Source: Streptomyces longispororuber (GTDB lineage Bacteria > Actinomycetota > Actinomycetes > Streptomycetales > Streptomycetaceae). From it: a DNA stretch of 48,165 nt. Below, in pieces: positions 33,582 through 42,578 of this stretch. The notes under the pieces are model-generated. The model searched no databases, was not told where the DNA came from, and worked only from the letters and a program-made list of their open reading frames with translations. The position numbers and the translations under genes were made by a program. Numbering within the stretch: position 1 is the stretch's first letter; each line of letters opens with the position of its first letter. The DNA lies in the NCBI RefSeq assembly GCF_024448165.1, contig NZ_JAMOLN010000050.1:1-48165 (forward strand). The letters run 5' to 3'.

Positions 33582-36500
33582 CGGTGTGCTCCTATGCACT
33601 CGGCAGCGGGCGTCAGCCGGAGGGTGACGACCTGGAACGGTTCGAGGGAGAGTCGGTTACCGTCGCGCAGCGCGCGCCGGATGCCGCTGTCGGGGGTGAG
33701 CTCACGCTCCAGGAGATCCGTCTCGCGTACGACGGTGTCGGCGCCGAGCACGTCCGCCCAACGGAGGGTGGCCGCGGCCCGGCCGCCCTGGGCCTCGTAG
33801 AGGCGCGCGACGAGATCGCCGCTGCCGTCGTCGGCGAGCTTGACCGTGTCGAGGACCGGCAGGCCGGTGGTCTCCGCCAGTTCCAGCAGCGGCTCGACGG
33901 CGGGCAGGTCCTCGACGACCGGGGCGTTGAGGGCGTGGGCGGCCGCCACGGTCGCGGCGTGGTCCTCGCCCGGGACGACGGCCCAGCGCATCCGGTGCAC
34001 GCCCTGGTCGGTCTCCGGGTCGGGGAAGGTGGGCGCGCGCAGCAGCGACAGCCGTACGACGGCGCCGCCGCCGGGTCCGCCGAGGCGCGTGACGTCACAG
34101 CCGTACAGGGAGTCGTTGACGACGCCGATACCGAAGCCCGGCTCGGCGACGTGCACGTAACGGTGGGCGCAGTCCTCGTAATGGGCGGCGTCCCAGCTGG
34201 TGTTGGCGTGGATACTGCGCTCGACGTAGCCGAACTGCGTCTCGTAGCGGGCGGTGGCGGTGTGCACGGCCAGGGGCAGTGCGACCTTCAGGAGCCGCTC
34301 GCGTTCGCGCCAGTCCGCGGTCAGCTCCATCACGAGCTGCCGCTCGCCCGGCGCCAGGCCGATGCGAAGGCTGAGGCGGGAACCGCCGGGCAGACCCGCG
34401 GTGTGCTCCACGGTCACCTCCGCCGTGCCGTCCTCACGCGTGCGGGCTCGAACGGAGGCGGGCTCGGTCAGGTCGGTGCGCATCCGGGCGGCGTCGCGGT
34501 CGATGTCCCAGGCGTCCCAGCGCACCGGCTCGTCGCGGTGCAGCTGCAGCACGCCGAGCGGCCGGCCCTCGGGCACGAGCTCGCGGCCGGAGGCCGCGTC
34601 GCGCAGCGAGACGACATGTCCGCGGGCGTCCACGACGGCCCGCAGCAGCCCGTTGTCGAGCGCGTGTCCGCCGTCCTCCAGCGCGGTCACCGACACGGCG
34701 TCGGCGGCAGTGCCACAGGCGGCCGGCACCGCCTCCCAGGCGCTGCGGCCTGCCCAGGGCAGCGGGGAGATGATCCCGGCGGGATGGCTCGCGGAGGCAC
34801 CGTGCGACAGCTGTTTGCCGGAGCGGGCGATCAGTTCGGTGAGCCGCCCGGTCACGTTCTCGTAGGTGGCGCGGGCCTCGCGGTGCACCCAGGAGACGGA
34901 CGAGCCGGGCAGGATGTCGTGGAACTGGTGGAGCAGCACCGTCCGCCAGATCTCGTCCAGCTCGGCGGCCGGGTACGGGGCCCCGGTGCGCAGCGTGGCG
35001 CTCGCGGCCAGGTACTCGGCGGTGCGCAGCAGGGCCTCGGAGCGGCGGTTGCCTGCCTTCATGGCGTGCTGCGAGGTGAACGTGCCGCGGTGCAGTTCCA
35101 GGTACAGCTCGCCGACCCACACCGCCGCGCCGTCGCCGAGCTCCTCCTCGGCTTCGGCGAAGAACGCGGAGGGAGTGCGGACGGCGACGCGCGGGGCGCC
35201 CTCCAGATCGGCGAAGCGGGCGGCGCGGGCCAGCATCTCGCGGGTCGGGCCACCGCCGCCGTCGCCGTACCCGAAGGGCAGCAGGGAGTGCGAGGAGTCG
35301 GCCTTGTCACGGAAGTTGGCGACCGCGTGGTGCAGTTCCTTCGCCGTCACCTCGGCCGCGTAGGTGTCGGCGGGCGGGAAGTGGGTGAAGACGCGGCTTC
35401 CGTCGATCCCCTCCCACCAGAAGCTGTGGTGGGGGAAGGTGTTGGTGTCGTTCCAGGAGATCTTCTGCGTGAGGAACCACCGGAAGCCGGCCAGCCGGGC
35501 GAGCTGCGGCAGTGCGCCGGAGTAGCCGAAGCTGTCCGGCAGCCAGACCTCCTCGGGCTGCACGCCGAGCCGTTCGGTGAAGTACCGGCGGCCATAGGTG
35601 AACTGACGGACCATCGCCTCACCGCCGGGCATCGTCGTGTCGGACTCCACCCACATGCCGCCGACGGGTACGAACCTGCCCTCGGCGACCCGCGCACGTA
35701 CCCGCTGGAACAGCTCGGGCTGGTATTCCTCCAGCCAGGCGAACTGCTGCGCCGACGACATCGCGTACACGAAGTCCGGGTCGGCGTCCATCAGCGCCAG
35801 CACATTGGACACGGTCCTGGCGACCTTCCTGACCGTCTCACGCAGCGGCCACAGCCAGGCCGCGTCGATGTGCGCGTGACCGACCGCCGTGATCCGGTGG
35901 GCGCTGGCGTGGGCGGGCCTGGCCAGCTCGGGTGCGAGTGCCGCCCGCGCCCGGGGCACGGTGGCGGCCAGGTCCTGCTCGTCCGCGGCGTCGAGTGCCG
36001 CGTCGACCGCCCGCAGCAGCCGCCAGTGCCGGGGCTCGTCCTCCCCCACCTCGACCGCGAGCCCGCCGGCGACCTCCAGGTCGCGCACCAGCTCCCACAA
36101 CCCGGCGTCGAAGTCGCACACCTCGGCGCGGGCGAGGTGGTACAGCGGAGCGGGCCCGGCGGTGTGCTTGTCGCCGAGCGGCGTGGTGACGAACGGGGGC
36201 AGGCCGAGCACCAGCGGGTTGGCGGCGGCCTCGACGTAGACGGTGAAGGTCCCGTCCGCGCGCAGCACGCCGGGCGGGGTGCCCGGGCCGGTCAGCCGGA
36301 GCCAGCCGCTGCGCGGGTGGATCGCCTTGATGACCGAGCCGTCCGGCCGGTAGAGCATGGCCTCGGCCTGGCCGCCCACCGAGTGGTCCTCCCAGCCGAG
36401 TTCGAGCACGAGCTCGGTGATCCGCTCCGGGTCGCGGCGGGCCTCCTCGGGTACGGCGCCGTCCACGCGGAGCCAGGTGGTGGCCCAGGCCGGGCCCCAG

Positions 36501-36715
36501 GGGTCACCGACCGCGAACGGCTCGTAGACGGGGGCGGATCGACCTGACAACGTTGTCAGATTCAGTGCGTGCGCGGCGGGCACGGGCTCGCCGTCGCCGT
36601 CGACCGGCCAGGCGGAGAGGTTCACTGCGGACAGCCCGGTGTGGATCCGGGGGACCAGGCGCTGACGCAGGACGCGCTCCAGCCGGTCGAGCGTGGTTCG
36701 GGGCGCGTTGTGCAT
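33578..36715 (-). CDS. GH38 alpha-mannosidase, cytoplasmic
   Basis: A 1045-residue class II alpha-mannosidase without signal peptide. It should remove alpha-1,2/1,3/1,6-mannose from imported glycans. Zinc ligands His282 and Asp284 lie in GHAHIDAAWLWP, nucleophile Asp394 in LPDSFGYSGALPQ, and the downstream zinc His in LLHQFHDILPGSS. The N-terminal accessory domain (1-270) and the large beta C-terminal part are complete. ATG at 36715 has a modest GGAAG 12 nt upstream. It is the first enzyme gene after lacI, with 131 bp between containing a candidate operator. A perfect palindrome lies in its own first 60 codons. The TGA stop overlaps the lipoprotein start. Confidence 0.9.
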   Translation of the reverse strand: MHNAPRTTLDRLERVLRQRLVPRIHTGLSAVNLSAWPVDGDGEPVPAAHALNLTTLSGRSAPVYEPFAVGDPWGPAWATTWLRVDGAVPEEARRDPERITELVLELGWEDHSVGGQAEAMLYRPDGSVIKAIHPRSGWLRLTGPGTPPGVLRADGTFTVYVEAAANPLVLGLPPFVTTPLGDKHTAGPAPLYHLARAEVCDFDAGLWELVRDLEVAGGLAVEVGEDEPRHWRLLRAVDAALDAADEQDLAATVPRARAALAPELARPAHASAHRITAVGHAHIDAAWLWPLRETVRKVARTVSNVLALMDADPDFVYAMSSAQQFAWLEEYQPELFQRVRARVAEGRFVPVGGMWVESDTTMPGGEAMVRQFTYGRRYFTERLGVQPEEVWLPDSFGYSGALPQLARLAGFRWFLTQKISWNDTNTFPHHSFWWEGIDGSRVFTHFPPADTYAAEVTAKELHHAVANFRDKADSSHSLLPFGYGDGGGGPTREMLARAARFADLEGAPRVAVRTPSAFFAEAEEELGDGAAVWVGELYLELHRGTFTSQHAMKAGNRRSEALLRTAEYLAASATLRTGAPYPAAELDEIWRTVLLHQFHDILPGSSVSWVHREARATYENVTGRLTELIARSGKQLSHGASASHPAGIISPLPWAGRSAWEAVPAACGTAADAVSVTALEDGGHALDNGLLRAVVDARGHVVSLRDAASGRELVPEGRPLGVLQLHRDEPVRWDAWDIDRDAARMRTDLTEPASVRARTREDGTAEVTVEHTAGLPGGSRLSLRIGLAPGERQLVMELTADWRERERLLKVALPLAVHTATARYETQFGYVERSIHANTSWDAAHYEDCAHRYVHVAEPGFGIGVVNDSLYGCDVTRLGGPGGGAVVRLSLLRAPTFPDPETDQGVHRMRWAVVPGEDHAATVAAAHALNAPVVEDLPAVEPLLELAETTGLPVLDTVKLADDGSGDLVARLYEAQGGRAAATLRWADVLGADTVVRETDLLERELTPDSGIRRALRDGNRLSLEPFQVVTLRLTPAAECIGAHR
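36544..36559. promoter_or_regulatory. Perfect 16-bp palindrome inside GH38 gene, candidate operator
   Basis: CTGACAACGTTGTCAG is a perfect inverted repeat with the central CG typical of LacI-family operators, located 157-172 bp inside the GH38 coding region (encoding about residues 53-57). It might act as a roadblock site for this or another LacI-type repressor, or be a chance coding sequence. Confidence 0.5.
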
Positions 36716-36767
36716 GAGTGCTTCTGCTTCCCTGACTGATCGTCATGATCGGTGAACTTCACCGGAG

Positions 36768-36783
36768 ACTAAGGCGCTTAAGT
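36768..36783. promoter_or_regulatory. Candidate LacI operator ahead of GH38
   Basis: ACTAAGGCGCTTAAGT lies 53 bp upstream of the GH38 start in the 131-bp gap after lacI. It shares its right half GCGCTTAAGT exactly with the site upstream of lacI at 37955. The ideal symmetrical form would be ACTTAAGCGCTTAAGT. Two near-identical sites framing the regulator gene support autoregulation plus operon control. Confidence 0.68.
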
Positions 36784-36846
36784 TACTGGTGTCAACGGCT
36801 TCCGGACCCGAGATTGTTCGGATGCGCGCAGTCGGCCCGGCGCGTG

Positions 36847-37887
36847 TCAGTCCGCGTCGCCGGGCCTCTCGCCGACCGTGCTCGCCCGGGCCACCAGGGT
36901 GGGCACCCGCTCCTCGAAGTCGGCCACCTTCTCCCCCGCCAGGACCTTGAGCAGGCGTTCCGCCACGTCGGCGCCGAAGCCGGCCGGGTCACGGTGCAAC
37001 GCGGTGAGGGCGGGCTGGAGCACCGTGCAGACGGGCGTGTCCTCCCAGACGACCACCGCGACGTCCTCCGGAATGCGCAGCGCCATCCGCCTGATGGCGC
37101 CGACACCGGCGACGGCGAGCACTTCGTTGTCGTAGATCAGCGCGGTCGGCCGCGGATCGCCGCGCAGCATCGACGTGGTCGCACTGTCGCCGGCGCCGGC
37201 CGAGAAGTCCGTCGCGTGGCTGCGGCAGTCCGCGATGCCGAGGTCCGCCGACGCGCGCCAGAAGGACTCGATGCGGCGGTGGACGTGGAGCAGGCTGATC
37301 GGCCCCGACAGGTAGGCCACCCGCTCGTGACCCGTCTCCTTGAGGTGCCGCATGACGGACGTCATCGCCGCCGCGTCGTCGATGGACACCGACGGGACGA
37401 CGCCCGCCGGGTCCGGCCCACCCGCGATCAGCGCGGGCAGGCCGAGCTCCACCACGGCCTCGGGCCTCGGGTCGTTGCGCCGCAGGTCAACCAGCACGAC
37501 ACCGTCGACCCGGTTCTCCCGCTTCCACGCGTGATAGACGGCGATCTCCTCGTCGACGGAGTCCACGACCTGCAACAGCAGGGCGTACTTCCGACGGCTC
37601 AGCACCGCCTGCATGCCGGTCATCAGCCGGTGGAAGAACAGCTCGGAGCCGACGTCCTGCGCACTGCGCGCGATGACGAGACCGACGGTCGCGGTGCCGG
37701 CACCGGTCAGCGCGCGGGCCGCGTGGTGCGGCGCCCAGTCGAGCTCCTTGGCCGCCTGCAGCACCCGCTGCCGGGTGGCCTCGGACACGCCGGGCTTCCC
37801 GTTGAGCGCGAAGGAAGCGGCGGCCTCCGAGATGCCTACGCGGTCGGCGATGTCGCGCAGAGTGGGACGGCGCGCATCGGATCCCAT
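36847..37887 (-). CDS. LacI-family repressor of the N-glycan operon
   Basis: A 346-residue LacI/GalR-type repressor. ATG at 37887 is chosen because the conserved part begins there (MGSDARRPTLRDIADRVG). An ATG 12 bp upstream is possible and neither has a strong ribosome site. The helix-turn-helix (TLRDIADRVGISEAAASFAL) and the hinge helix (about residues 50-58) are followed by a periplasmic-binding-protein-like effector domain (VGLVIARSAQDVGSELFF, VDGVVLVDLR, ERVAYLSG, ALIYDNEVLAVAG). It precedes GH38 in the same direction. It should release the operators when an imported mannose-containing sugar binds. The inducer is unknown. Confidence 0.9.
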   Translation of the reverse strand: MGSDARRPTLRDIADRVGISEAAASFALNGKPGVSEATRQRVLQAAKELDWAPHHAARALTGAGTATVGLVIARSAQDVGSELFFHRLMTGMQAVLSRRKYALLLQVVDSVDEEIAVYHAWKRENRVDGVVLVDLRRNDPRPEAVVELGLPALIAGGPDPAGVVPSVSIDDAAAMTSVMRHLKETGHERVAYLSGPISLLHVHRRIESFWRASADLGIADCRSHATDFSAGAGDSATTSMLRGDPRPTALIYDNEVLAVAGVGAIRRMALRIPEDVAVVVWEDTPVCTVLQPALTALHRDPAGFGADVAERLLKVLAGEKVADFEERVPTLVARASTVGERPGDAD

Positions 37888-37954
37888 ATGAAGCCCCATC
37901 TGGTCGCGGGGCGCTCATCGTGGCCCCGGCGCCCCAGAGTGTCGTTGCCCGGCA

Positions 37955-37970
37955 ACTTTAGCGCTTAAGT
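37955..37970. promoter_or_regulatory. Candidate LacI operator ahead of lacI
   Basis: ACTTTAGCGCTTAAGT is a palindrome with one broken pair, 68 bp upstream of the lacI start, with the central GCGC typical of LacI-type sites. It matches the site at 36768 in its right ten bases. The position suits autorepression. Confidence 0.68.
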
Positions 37971-38220
37971 CGCGTCGTGTCGGTTACATCCGGGCTCATT
38001 GTCACCCCACAGGGACAGTCCTCCACCTGATCAACGCCCATTCCACGCCTGCGCAGAGAGCCTCCGAACTCGTTTCGCAGGTTCCCGTCACACAGCCAGG
38101 TCCAACGGAGAGAGGGACAGGTGGCACATCCGATCCACCGCCAGGCAACGGGAGCCGACGGCACCCCGGCGGGCGCCTACGATCCGTCCGGTGCGAGGGC
38201 GGAGCGACCTCGGTCGGGCC

Positions 38221-38682
38221 TCAGGTCGTGATGTAGGGCATCTCGTCGATGACGAGGTCGCAGTCGCTGGGGAACTTGTACCAGCCGCTCTTCTCGTGCT
38301 CCCACCGGGACTTGAAGGAGACGTTGAAGTCGCACTGGATGTAGCCCTCGTAGACGGCCAGCGGCGGAACGTACATCGCGTCCACGTCCACGCCCCCGTC
38401 ACCCACCGTCTTCCCCACCGGAACCTCCGCCGTCTCCTCGCAGTCGTTCCTGTCGGTGTACGCGTGGTCCTCGGCGTCCGCGCCCCAGGCGGTGCACACC
38501 AGAATCGAGTGGGCGCCGACCTGCCCACCGGTGTCGTTCTCCACGGTCCCGCACAGCGGCACCGGCCACCACCACGGATCGACACACCCCGACGCCGACG
38601 CCGGTGCCGCCGTCAGCGTCACCGCGCCGCCGGCCACCACGGCGACAGCCATTCCCCGAGCGATCCACTTCCGGCCGCGCAT
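38221..38682 (-). CDS. Small secreted protein of unknown function
   Basis: A 153-residue exported protein. ATG at 38682 has AGGGGA 6 nt upstream. A basic start and hydrophobic segment (WIARGMAVAVVAGGAVTLTAAP) end in ASA near residue 29. The mature part begins with a Trp-rich cysteine segment (CVDPWWWPVPLCG), contains five or more cysteines likely paired in disulfides, and ends with SDCDLVIDEMPYITT. I do not recognise the family. It is monocistronic and lies just beyond the LacI control region on its own transcript. The 250 bp to its right-hand neighbour lacI hold only that regulator's promoter side. Confidence 0.72.
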   Translation of the reverse strand: MRGRKWIARGMAVAVVAGGAVTLTAAPASASGCVDPWWWPVPLCGTVENDTGGQVGAHSILVCTAWGADAEDHAYTDRNDCEETAEVPVGKTVGDGGVDVDAMYVPPLAVYEGYIQCDFNVSFKSRWEHEKSGWYKFPSDCDLVIDEMPYITT

Positions 38683-39183
38683 GGTCCGTCCCCTCATGAC
38701 CCACTCCGTTCCCCGTGCCGATTCCCCGGGCCGACACGCTCCCCCGTGGGTCGCGTCCAACGACCCGCGATCCACGGTAGACAGCCGTCCCCGTCCAAAG
38801 AACGCGGAGCATCAGCCCCTCCCCTTACGGGAGTTGCGTGGAGTACCGCACACCGCGCGCACATGCCGTGGGCCACACGGCGCCCGCTTCCCCCACCGGC
38901 CTCACACGTCGGCGTATGGGGTCGCTCGTCCGGCCGGCCGGTCTCGCCGGCTCCCCGACGGGACGTCCGCACTCTGGCCGGAACCGGCGGGCGGGTCATC
39001 GGTGGGCGGTCATCGGTGGGCGACTCGCCGCCTGCCGGAAACCCGCCGCGGAGCGCACGCCGGGTTCGAGGCGACCAGGGCGCCTTCAGAGTCGCCGCCG
39101 CTCACGTGAGCAGGCGCGCAGCGCCTCCGCTGGGGTCCCGCCGCGTCGGGCGCGAGACGTATGCCGCTGGGACCTGAGGCGTG
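38683..39183. other. Gene-free stretch with a short tandem duplication
   Basis: No supported gene was found. A 14-bp unit (GTCATCGGTGGGCG) is repeated twice in tandem at 38995-39022. Open frames here are Arg/Pro/Ser-rich and look like chance reading of GC-rich DNA. The promoter of the secreted protein should be at the left end. Confidence 0.5.
38995..39022. repeat. 14-bp tandem duplication
   Basis: The unit GTCATCGGTGGGCG occurs twice with no spacer (38995-39008 and 39009-39022) in non-coding DNA. It probably arose by slippage. Confidence 0.85.
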
Positions 39184-39562
39184 CTATCCGCGTTCCCTGC
39201 TGACGTAGGCGTCGAGCGGCGAGAGGCCGTCCAGGTCGATCTGGACCCCGTGCAGCGCGTCCGAGTACAGGAACGTGCGCAGTGATACGTGGCCGGGCAC
39301 CGCGGACCGGGAGGCGGAACAGGTCGTAGGTGCCGTCGCCCGCGCCCGCGTAGCAGTCGGAGACGTCCACGTTGAGGAGGGCGACCTGGAAACAGGCCCG
39401 TTCCAGTGCGATGCCGACGACCTTCGCACGTTTCTCGTCCGCGGCCGTCGCGAAGGCGAGGGGGCCCGGTCCACGGTTCGGGGTGAGATCCGCAAGGACC
39501 TCGCCCACGGCGCCGAGTGGCAGCCGCTGCCTCCGACCGGCACCCGCGGCCCACCCCACCAC
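39184..39562 (-). pseudogene. Frameshifted hypothetical gene fragment
   Basis: One minus frame reads well-biased protein (VGEVLADLTPNRGPGPLAFA, RAKVVGIALERACFQVALL, NVDVSDCYAGAGDGTYDLFRLP) and then turns nonsensical. A second frame continues sensibly from about 39300 (GHVSLRTFLYSDALHGVQI, LDGLSPLDAYVSRERG, stop). A one-base indel near the CCGGTCCGCGG stretch would join them. No clear start exists upstream, so the 5' end is also lost. The family is not recognised. The next 340 bp up to 39900 hold nothing else I can support. Confidence 0.5.
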
Positions 39563-39900
39563 CGGTCCCCCGGACCGCCCGCCGGTCGCCTCGTGTCCTC
39601 ACGGCTGGTCCGACGGGACTCAACCGCAACTGCCGTTCCTGCGCGGAGGCGCCCATGGCCAGCTCCCGATCCGACCGGTTCCGCCCGTTCGAACCGCTCA
39701 CGCCCAGCGTTCCGCCACGCGGTGGTGACGCAACAGGCCCGATGTCCCCTACTGCCCGCCTCCGACCTGGCCGTCCGGACACGGAGTGCATCCACCACCG
39801 GCCAACTCCCGCGCTGGTCAGGCGACTTGGCCTGCCACCCCGCCCCTGGTCACCGTATTCTGCAGTGACACGGAACATCTTGAGCGACGGGGGAGCGCGG

Positions 39901-42552
39901 ATGGAACAGGCCGGTCTGCCACCCTTCCTCCACCAGTCGGCCGCCGCGTCCGGAAGCGCGCGGATCCTCCAGGCGGGCGGCGATCTCCAGGTCACCGAGG
40001 TCCACCACCATCCGTCGGGCATGGAGTCCATCGTCCTGGTGGAGCGGGTCCTGCCGACCGCCGAAGCGGTCGCGGAGGTCTTCGTCGGCCGGGACGCCGA
40101 GGTGGACTCGGTCCTGGGCGTGCTGGATCCGGCACACGACCAGTCCGGAACGGTGGTGGTGTCGGCGGTCGCCGGCCTGGCCGGGGTGGGCAAGACGGCG
40201 CTCGCCAGGACCGGGGCGGCGGAGGCCGTGGCCCGCGGCTGGTTCCCCGGCGGCGCCGTCTTCGTGGATCTCAACGGGTACGCGGCCGATCCGTCCCAGC
40301 GGCTGCTGCCCCGCCAGACGTTCGGGCCGTTGCTGCACGCTCTCACCGGGGGCGGAACGGCCGACACCGTCGCCCCGGGGCAACTGGCCGTCCGGTACCA
40401 CCAGTTGCTGGACGACCTCGCCGCACGCGAACGCTGCGTGCTGCTCGTGCTGGACAACGCCTCCGCCACCGACCAGCTCGCCGATCTGCTGCCGCGCTCC
40501 CGCAGACACCGCGTCGTCGTCACGTCGCGACACACCCTGGCTGTGCGCGGCTCCCGCTCCCTCGACCTGCGGACACTGACTGGCGCCTCCTCCCTCGCCC
40601 TGGTTACGCGCCGGCTGGAGCAGCTCTCCGCCTGGGACTCCCGGATCCACGACGACCCGGAAGGCGCGCGGCGGCTGTGCGAGCTGTGCGGACATCTGCC
40701 GCTGGCGCTGCACATCGTGACGGCGCTGCTGGCGGGCTCCCCAGGCCTGGCACCGGGCGAGCTGGCCGACGAACTCGCCGGGGCGCACAGCAGGCTCGAT
40801 CTCCTGGACGACGGCGAGCGGGCGGTCCGCGCAGCCTTCGACCTCTCGTACCGGCGGCTGAGCTACGACCAGGCTCGGCTCTTCCGGATCCTGCCGGTCA
40901 ATCCGGGACCGCACTTCGGCATCGAAAGCGCCGCGCGGCTCCTGGGCGTGCTCACCCACCAGGCACGCCCGCTGCTGCGTGAGCTGGCCCGGGCCCACAT
41001 GATCGAGCACGTCGGCGCGGGCGCCTGGCGCCAGCACGACCTCATCCGCGACTACGCCATCGAGCTCCTGGGGGCCCACGGGGACGACCAGCGACAGCCC
41101 GCCGAAGCTCTGTTGCTCCACTACGCGGTGAGAGCTGAGGACTTTGGTGGCGCGCTGCGGGCGTCCCACCGCGACGGTTTCCCCTCCGACGAATCCGTAC
41201 GCGACGCCCTGGCCTGGTTCCACCAGGAACAGGCGAACCTGCGGGCGGCCATCGCGATGGGGGTGACGTTCGGCGACGCCGAGGCCGCCTTGCGGGTCCT
41301 CGCGGCCCTGGCTGAGCTTCACCGCCACCGAGGCCAGTGGGCCGAGTTCGTCGACGTCTGCCGACGCATGCTCGCCGTGGCCCGGGACGACGCGGACACC
41401 TCGCCGTGGGCATTGCTGAGCCGTGCCTGGGACCTGGGGGCACTGCTCCGCGCGCGCGGCCACGACGCCGTGGCGGGACGGCTGCTCGACATCGACGGCG
41501 AAGCCCTGCGGGTGGCGGTCGGCGCGAGAGATCAGATGCGGATCGAGACCTTGATGCGGTACGCCCTGCAAGCTGCTCGCGACGCCCTGTCCTGCCTGGA
41601 GGGCCGCGAACAGCTTCAGGGGCTTCCCCTGTTGCACGAGATCTGTCGTGTGGCAGCGGCGACGGGCCTGGACAACCCCGTCGTGACCGAGGCCGTACGG
41701 GAGTGCCTCCGGCTGTGCCGCGCGCACGGCGACGACCGCATGGAAGCACTGACGCACATGGTGAAGGCGCGGTACTGGCTCAGCAGAGACCGCATCGTGG
41801 CCGCCCTGGACCGACTCGAATCCGCCGTGGAGCCGCTGGAGCGGTCCGCCGACGTCGATGCCCCCGACTGGGTGGACACCTGCCGTCTGCTGGCCGCAGG
41901 CGCCGTCGAGGCGGCGGAGCTGGCGCTCGCCATCGCGTACCGCCTCAAGCGCCCGGCCGACCATCTGCGGCGGGCCGCTGACCTGTCCGCGACGGTATGG
42001 CGGCAGCTGCGCGACACCTCCGGCGCGGCGGCCGCCCTGAGCTATTTCGCGGAGGCCCACCACCGTGCCGGGTACTACGAAGAGGCGATTCGTCGGTATG
42101 ACGAGGCCGTCGGCCAGTACGAAAGCCTGGGTGAGAGGCTGCAGCTGGGCCGCACTCTCGTGAACCTGGCTGCCGCGCGCACCAAACTGGGCCGTCACGA
42201 ACAGTCCGTAGCTCCACTGGAACGGGCCGCGGCCGTCTTCGCCACGGAGCCAGACGCCGACGCGGAGTGGCGGACCCTGGACATGCTGGCGCGCGCTCTC
42301 GGTCGCCTGGGGCGCCCCGCCGAGGCGGTCCCCGCCGCCGAACGAGCCGTCCGCCGGGCCACCGCCGCGGACCTGGAGGAGGGCCGGGTCACGGCGACCG
42401 TCACGCTGGCGCTGATGCTCCGCAAGGCCCGCCACCCCCAGAAGTCCCGCGCGGCCGTGCGGGACGTCCTGCGGATCATGGAGAAGGCCGCCGATCCCGA
42501 CGCTCACCGGGCCTCGTACCACCGGTTGCGAGGCCTCGGCCTGGCGGAGTGA
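39901..42552 (+). CDS. STAND-type NB-ARC ATPase with TPR repeats
   Basis: An 883-residue signal-transducing ATPase. ATG at 39901 has GGGGGAG 6 nt upstream. A short N-terminal segment contains the motif QAGGDLQV (residues 25-31) followed by a triple His. NB-ARC follows: Walker A GLAGVGKT at 92-99, Walker B LLVLDNA, sensor VVVTSRH, and GHLPLAL. A winged-helix region (LSYRRLSYDQARLFRIL, HDLIRDYAIELL) and about 400 residues of TPR-like helices complete it. There is no DNA-binding SARP/LuxR domain and no enzymatic effector at the N terminus, so it may signal through recruitment. The small gene downstream carries a matching GGD motif at its C terminus, which suggests a working pair. Confidence 0.85.
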   Translation: MEQAGLPPFLHQSAAASGSARILQAGGDLQVTEVHHHPSGMESIVLVERVLPTAEAVAEVFVGRDAEVDSVLGVLDPAHDQSGTVVVSAVAGLAGVGKTALARTGAAEAVARGWFPGGAVFVDLNGYAADPSQRLLPRQTFGPLLHALTGGGTADTVAPGQLAVRYHQLLDDLAARERCVLLVLDNASATDQLADLLPRSRRHRVVVTSRHTLAVRGSRSLDLRTLTGASSLALVTRRLEQLSAWDSRIHDDPEGARRLCELCGHLPLALHIVTALLAGSPGLAPGELADELAGAHSRLDLLDDGERAVRAAFDLSYRRLSYDQARLFRILPVNPGPHFGIESAARLLGVLTHQARPLLRELARAHMIEHVGAGAWRQHDLIRDYAIELLGAHGDDQRQPAEALLLHYAVRAEDFGGALRASHRDGFPSDESVRDALAWFHQEQANLRAAIAMGVTFGDAEAALRVLAALAELHRHRGQWAEFVDVCRRMLAVARDDADTSPWALLSRAWDLGALLRARGHDAVAGRLLDIDGEALRVAVGARDQMRIETLMRYALQAARDALSCLEGREQLQGLPLLHEICRVAAATGLDNPVVTEAVRECLRLCRAHGDDRMEALTHMVKARYWLSRDRIVAALDRLESAVEPLERSADVDAPDWVDTCRLLAAGAVEAAELALAIAYRLKRPADHLRRAADLSATVWRQLRDTSGAAAALSYFAEAHHRAGYYEEAIRRYDEAVGQYESLGERLQLGRTLVNLAAARTKLGRHEQSVAPLERAAAVFATEPDADAEWRTLDMLARALGRLGRPAEAVPAAERAVRRATAADLEEGRVTATVTLALMLRKARHPQKSRAAVRDVLRIMEKAADPDAHRASYHRLRGLGLAE

Positions 42553-42578
42553 CGCGGCACCGCTGACGCGTCCGCCAG
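42541..42578 (+). terminator. Hairpin over the STAND gene stop codon
   Basis: CTGGCGGA (42541-42548) pairs perfectly with TCCGCCAG (42571-42578), with an inner CGCG/CGCG stem and a 10-nt loop; four unpaired bases sit on the left side. It overlaps the TGA at 42550. It could end transcription or slow it before the downstream small gene. Confidence 0.55.

Noticed and set aside
33584..36547. 987-residue plus-strand frame opposite GH38
   Set aside because: It has Val/Gly/Arg-rich antisense composition and no domain, and the minus strand has all GH38 motifs.
36968..36999. Considered a second promoter inside lacI for the GH38 operon
   Set aside because: I could not find a convincing -35/-10 pair by eye, and the 131-bp gap with an operator-like site is the simpler location.
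37944..37956. GTTGCCcGGCAAC inverted repeat beside the upstream LacI site
   Set aside because: A short odd-centred palindrome, common by chance in GC-rich DNA, with no second copy seen.
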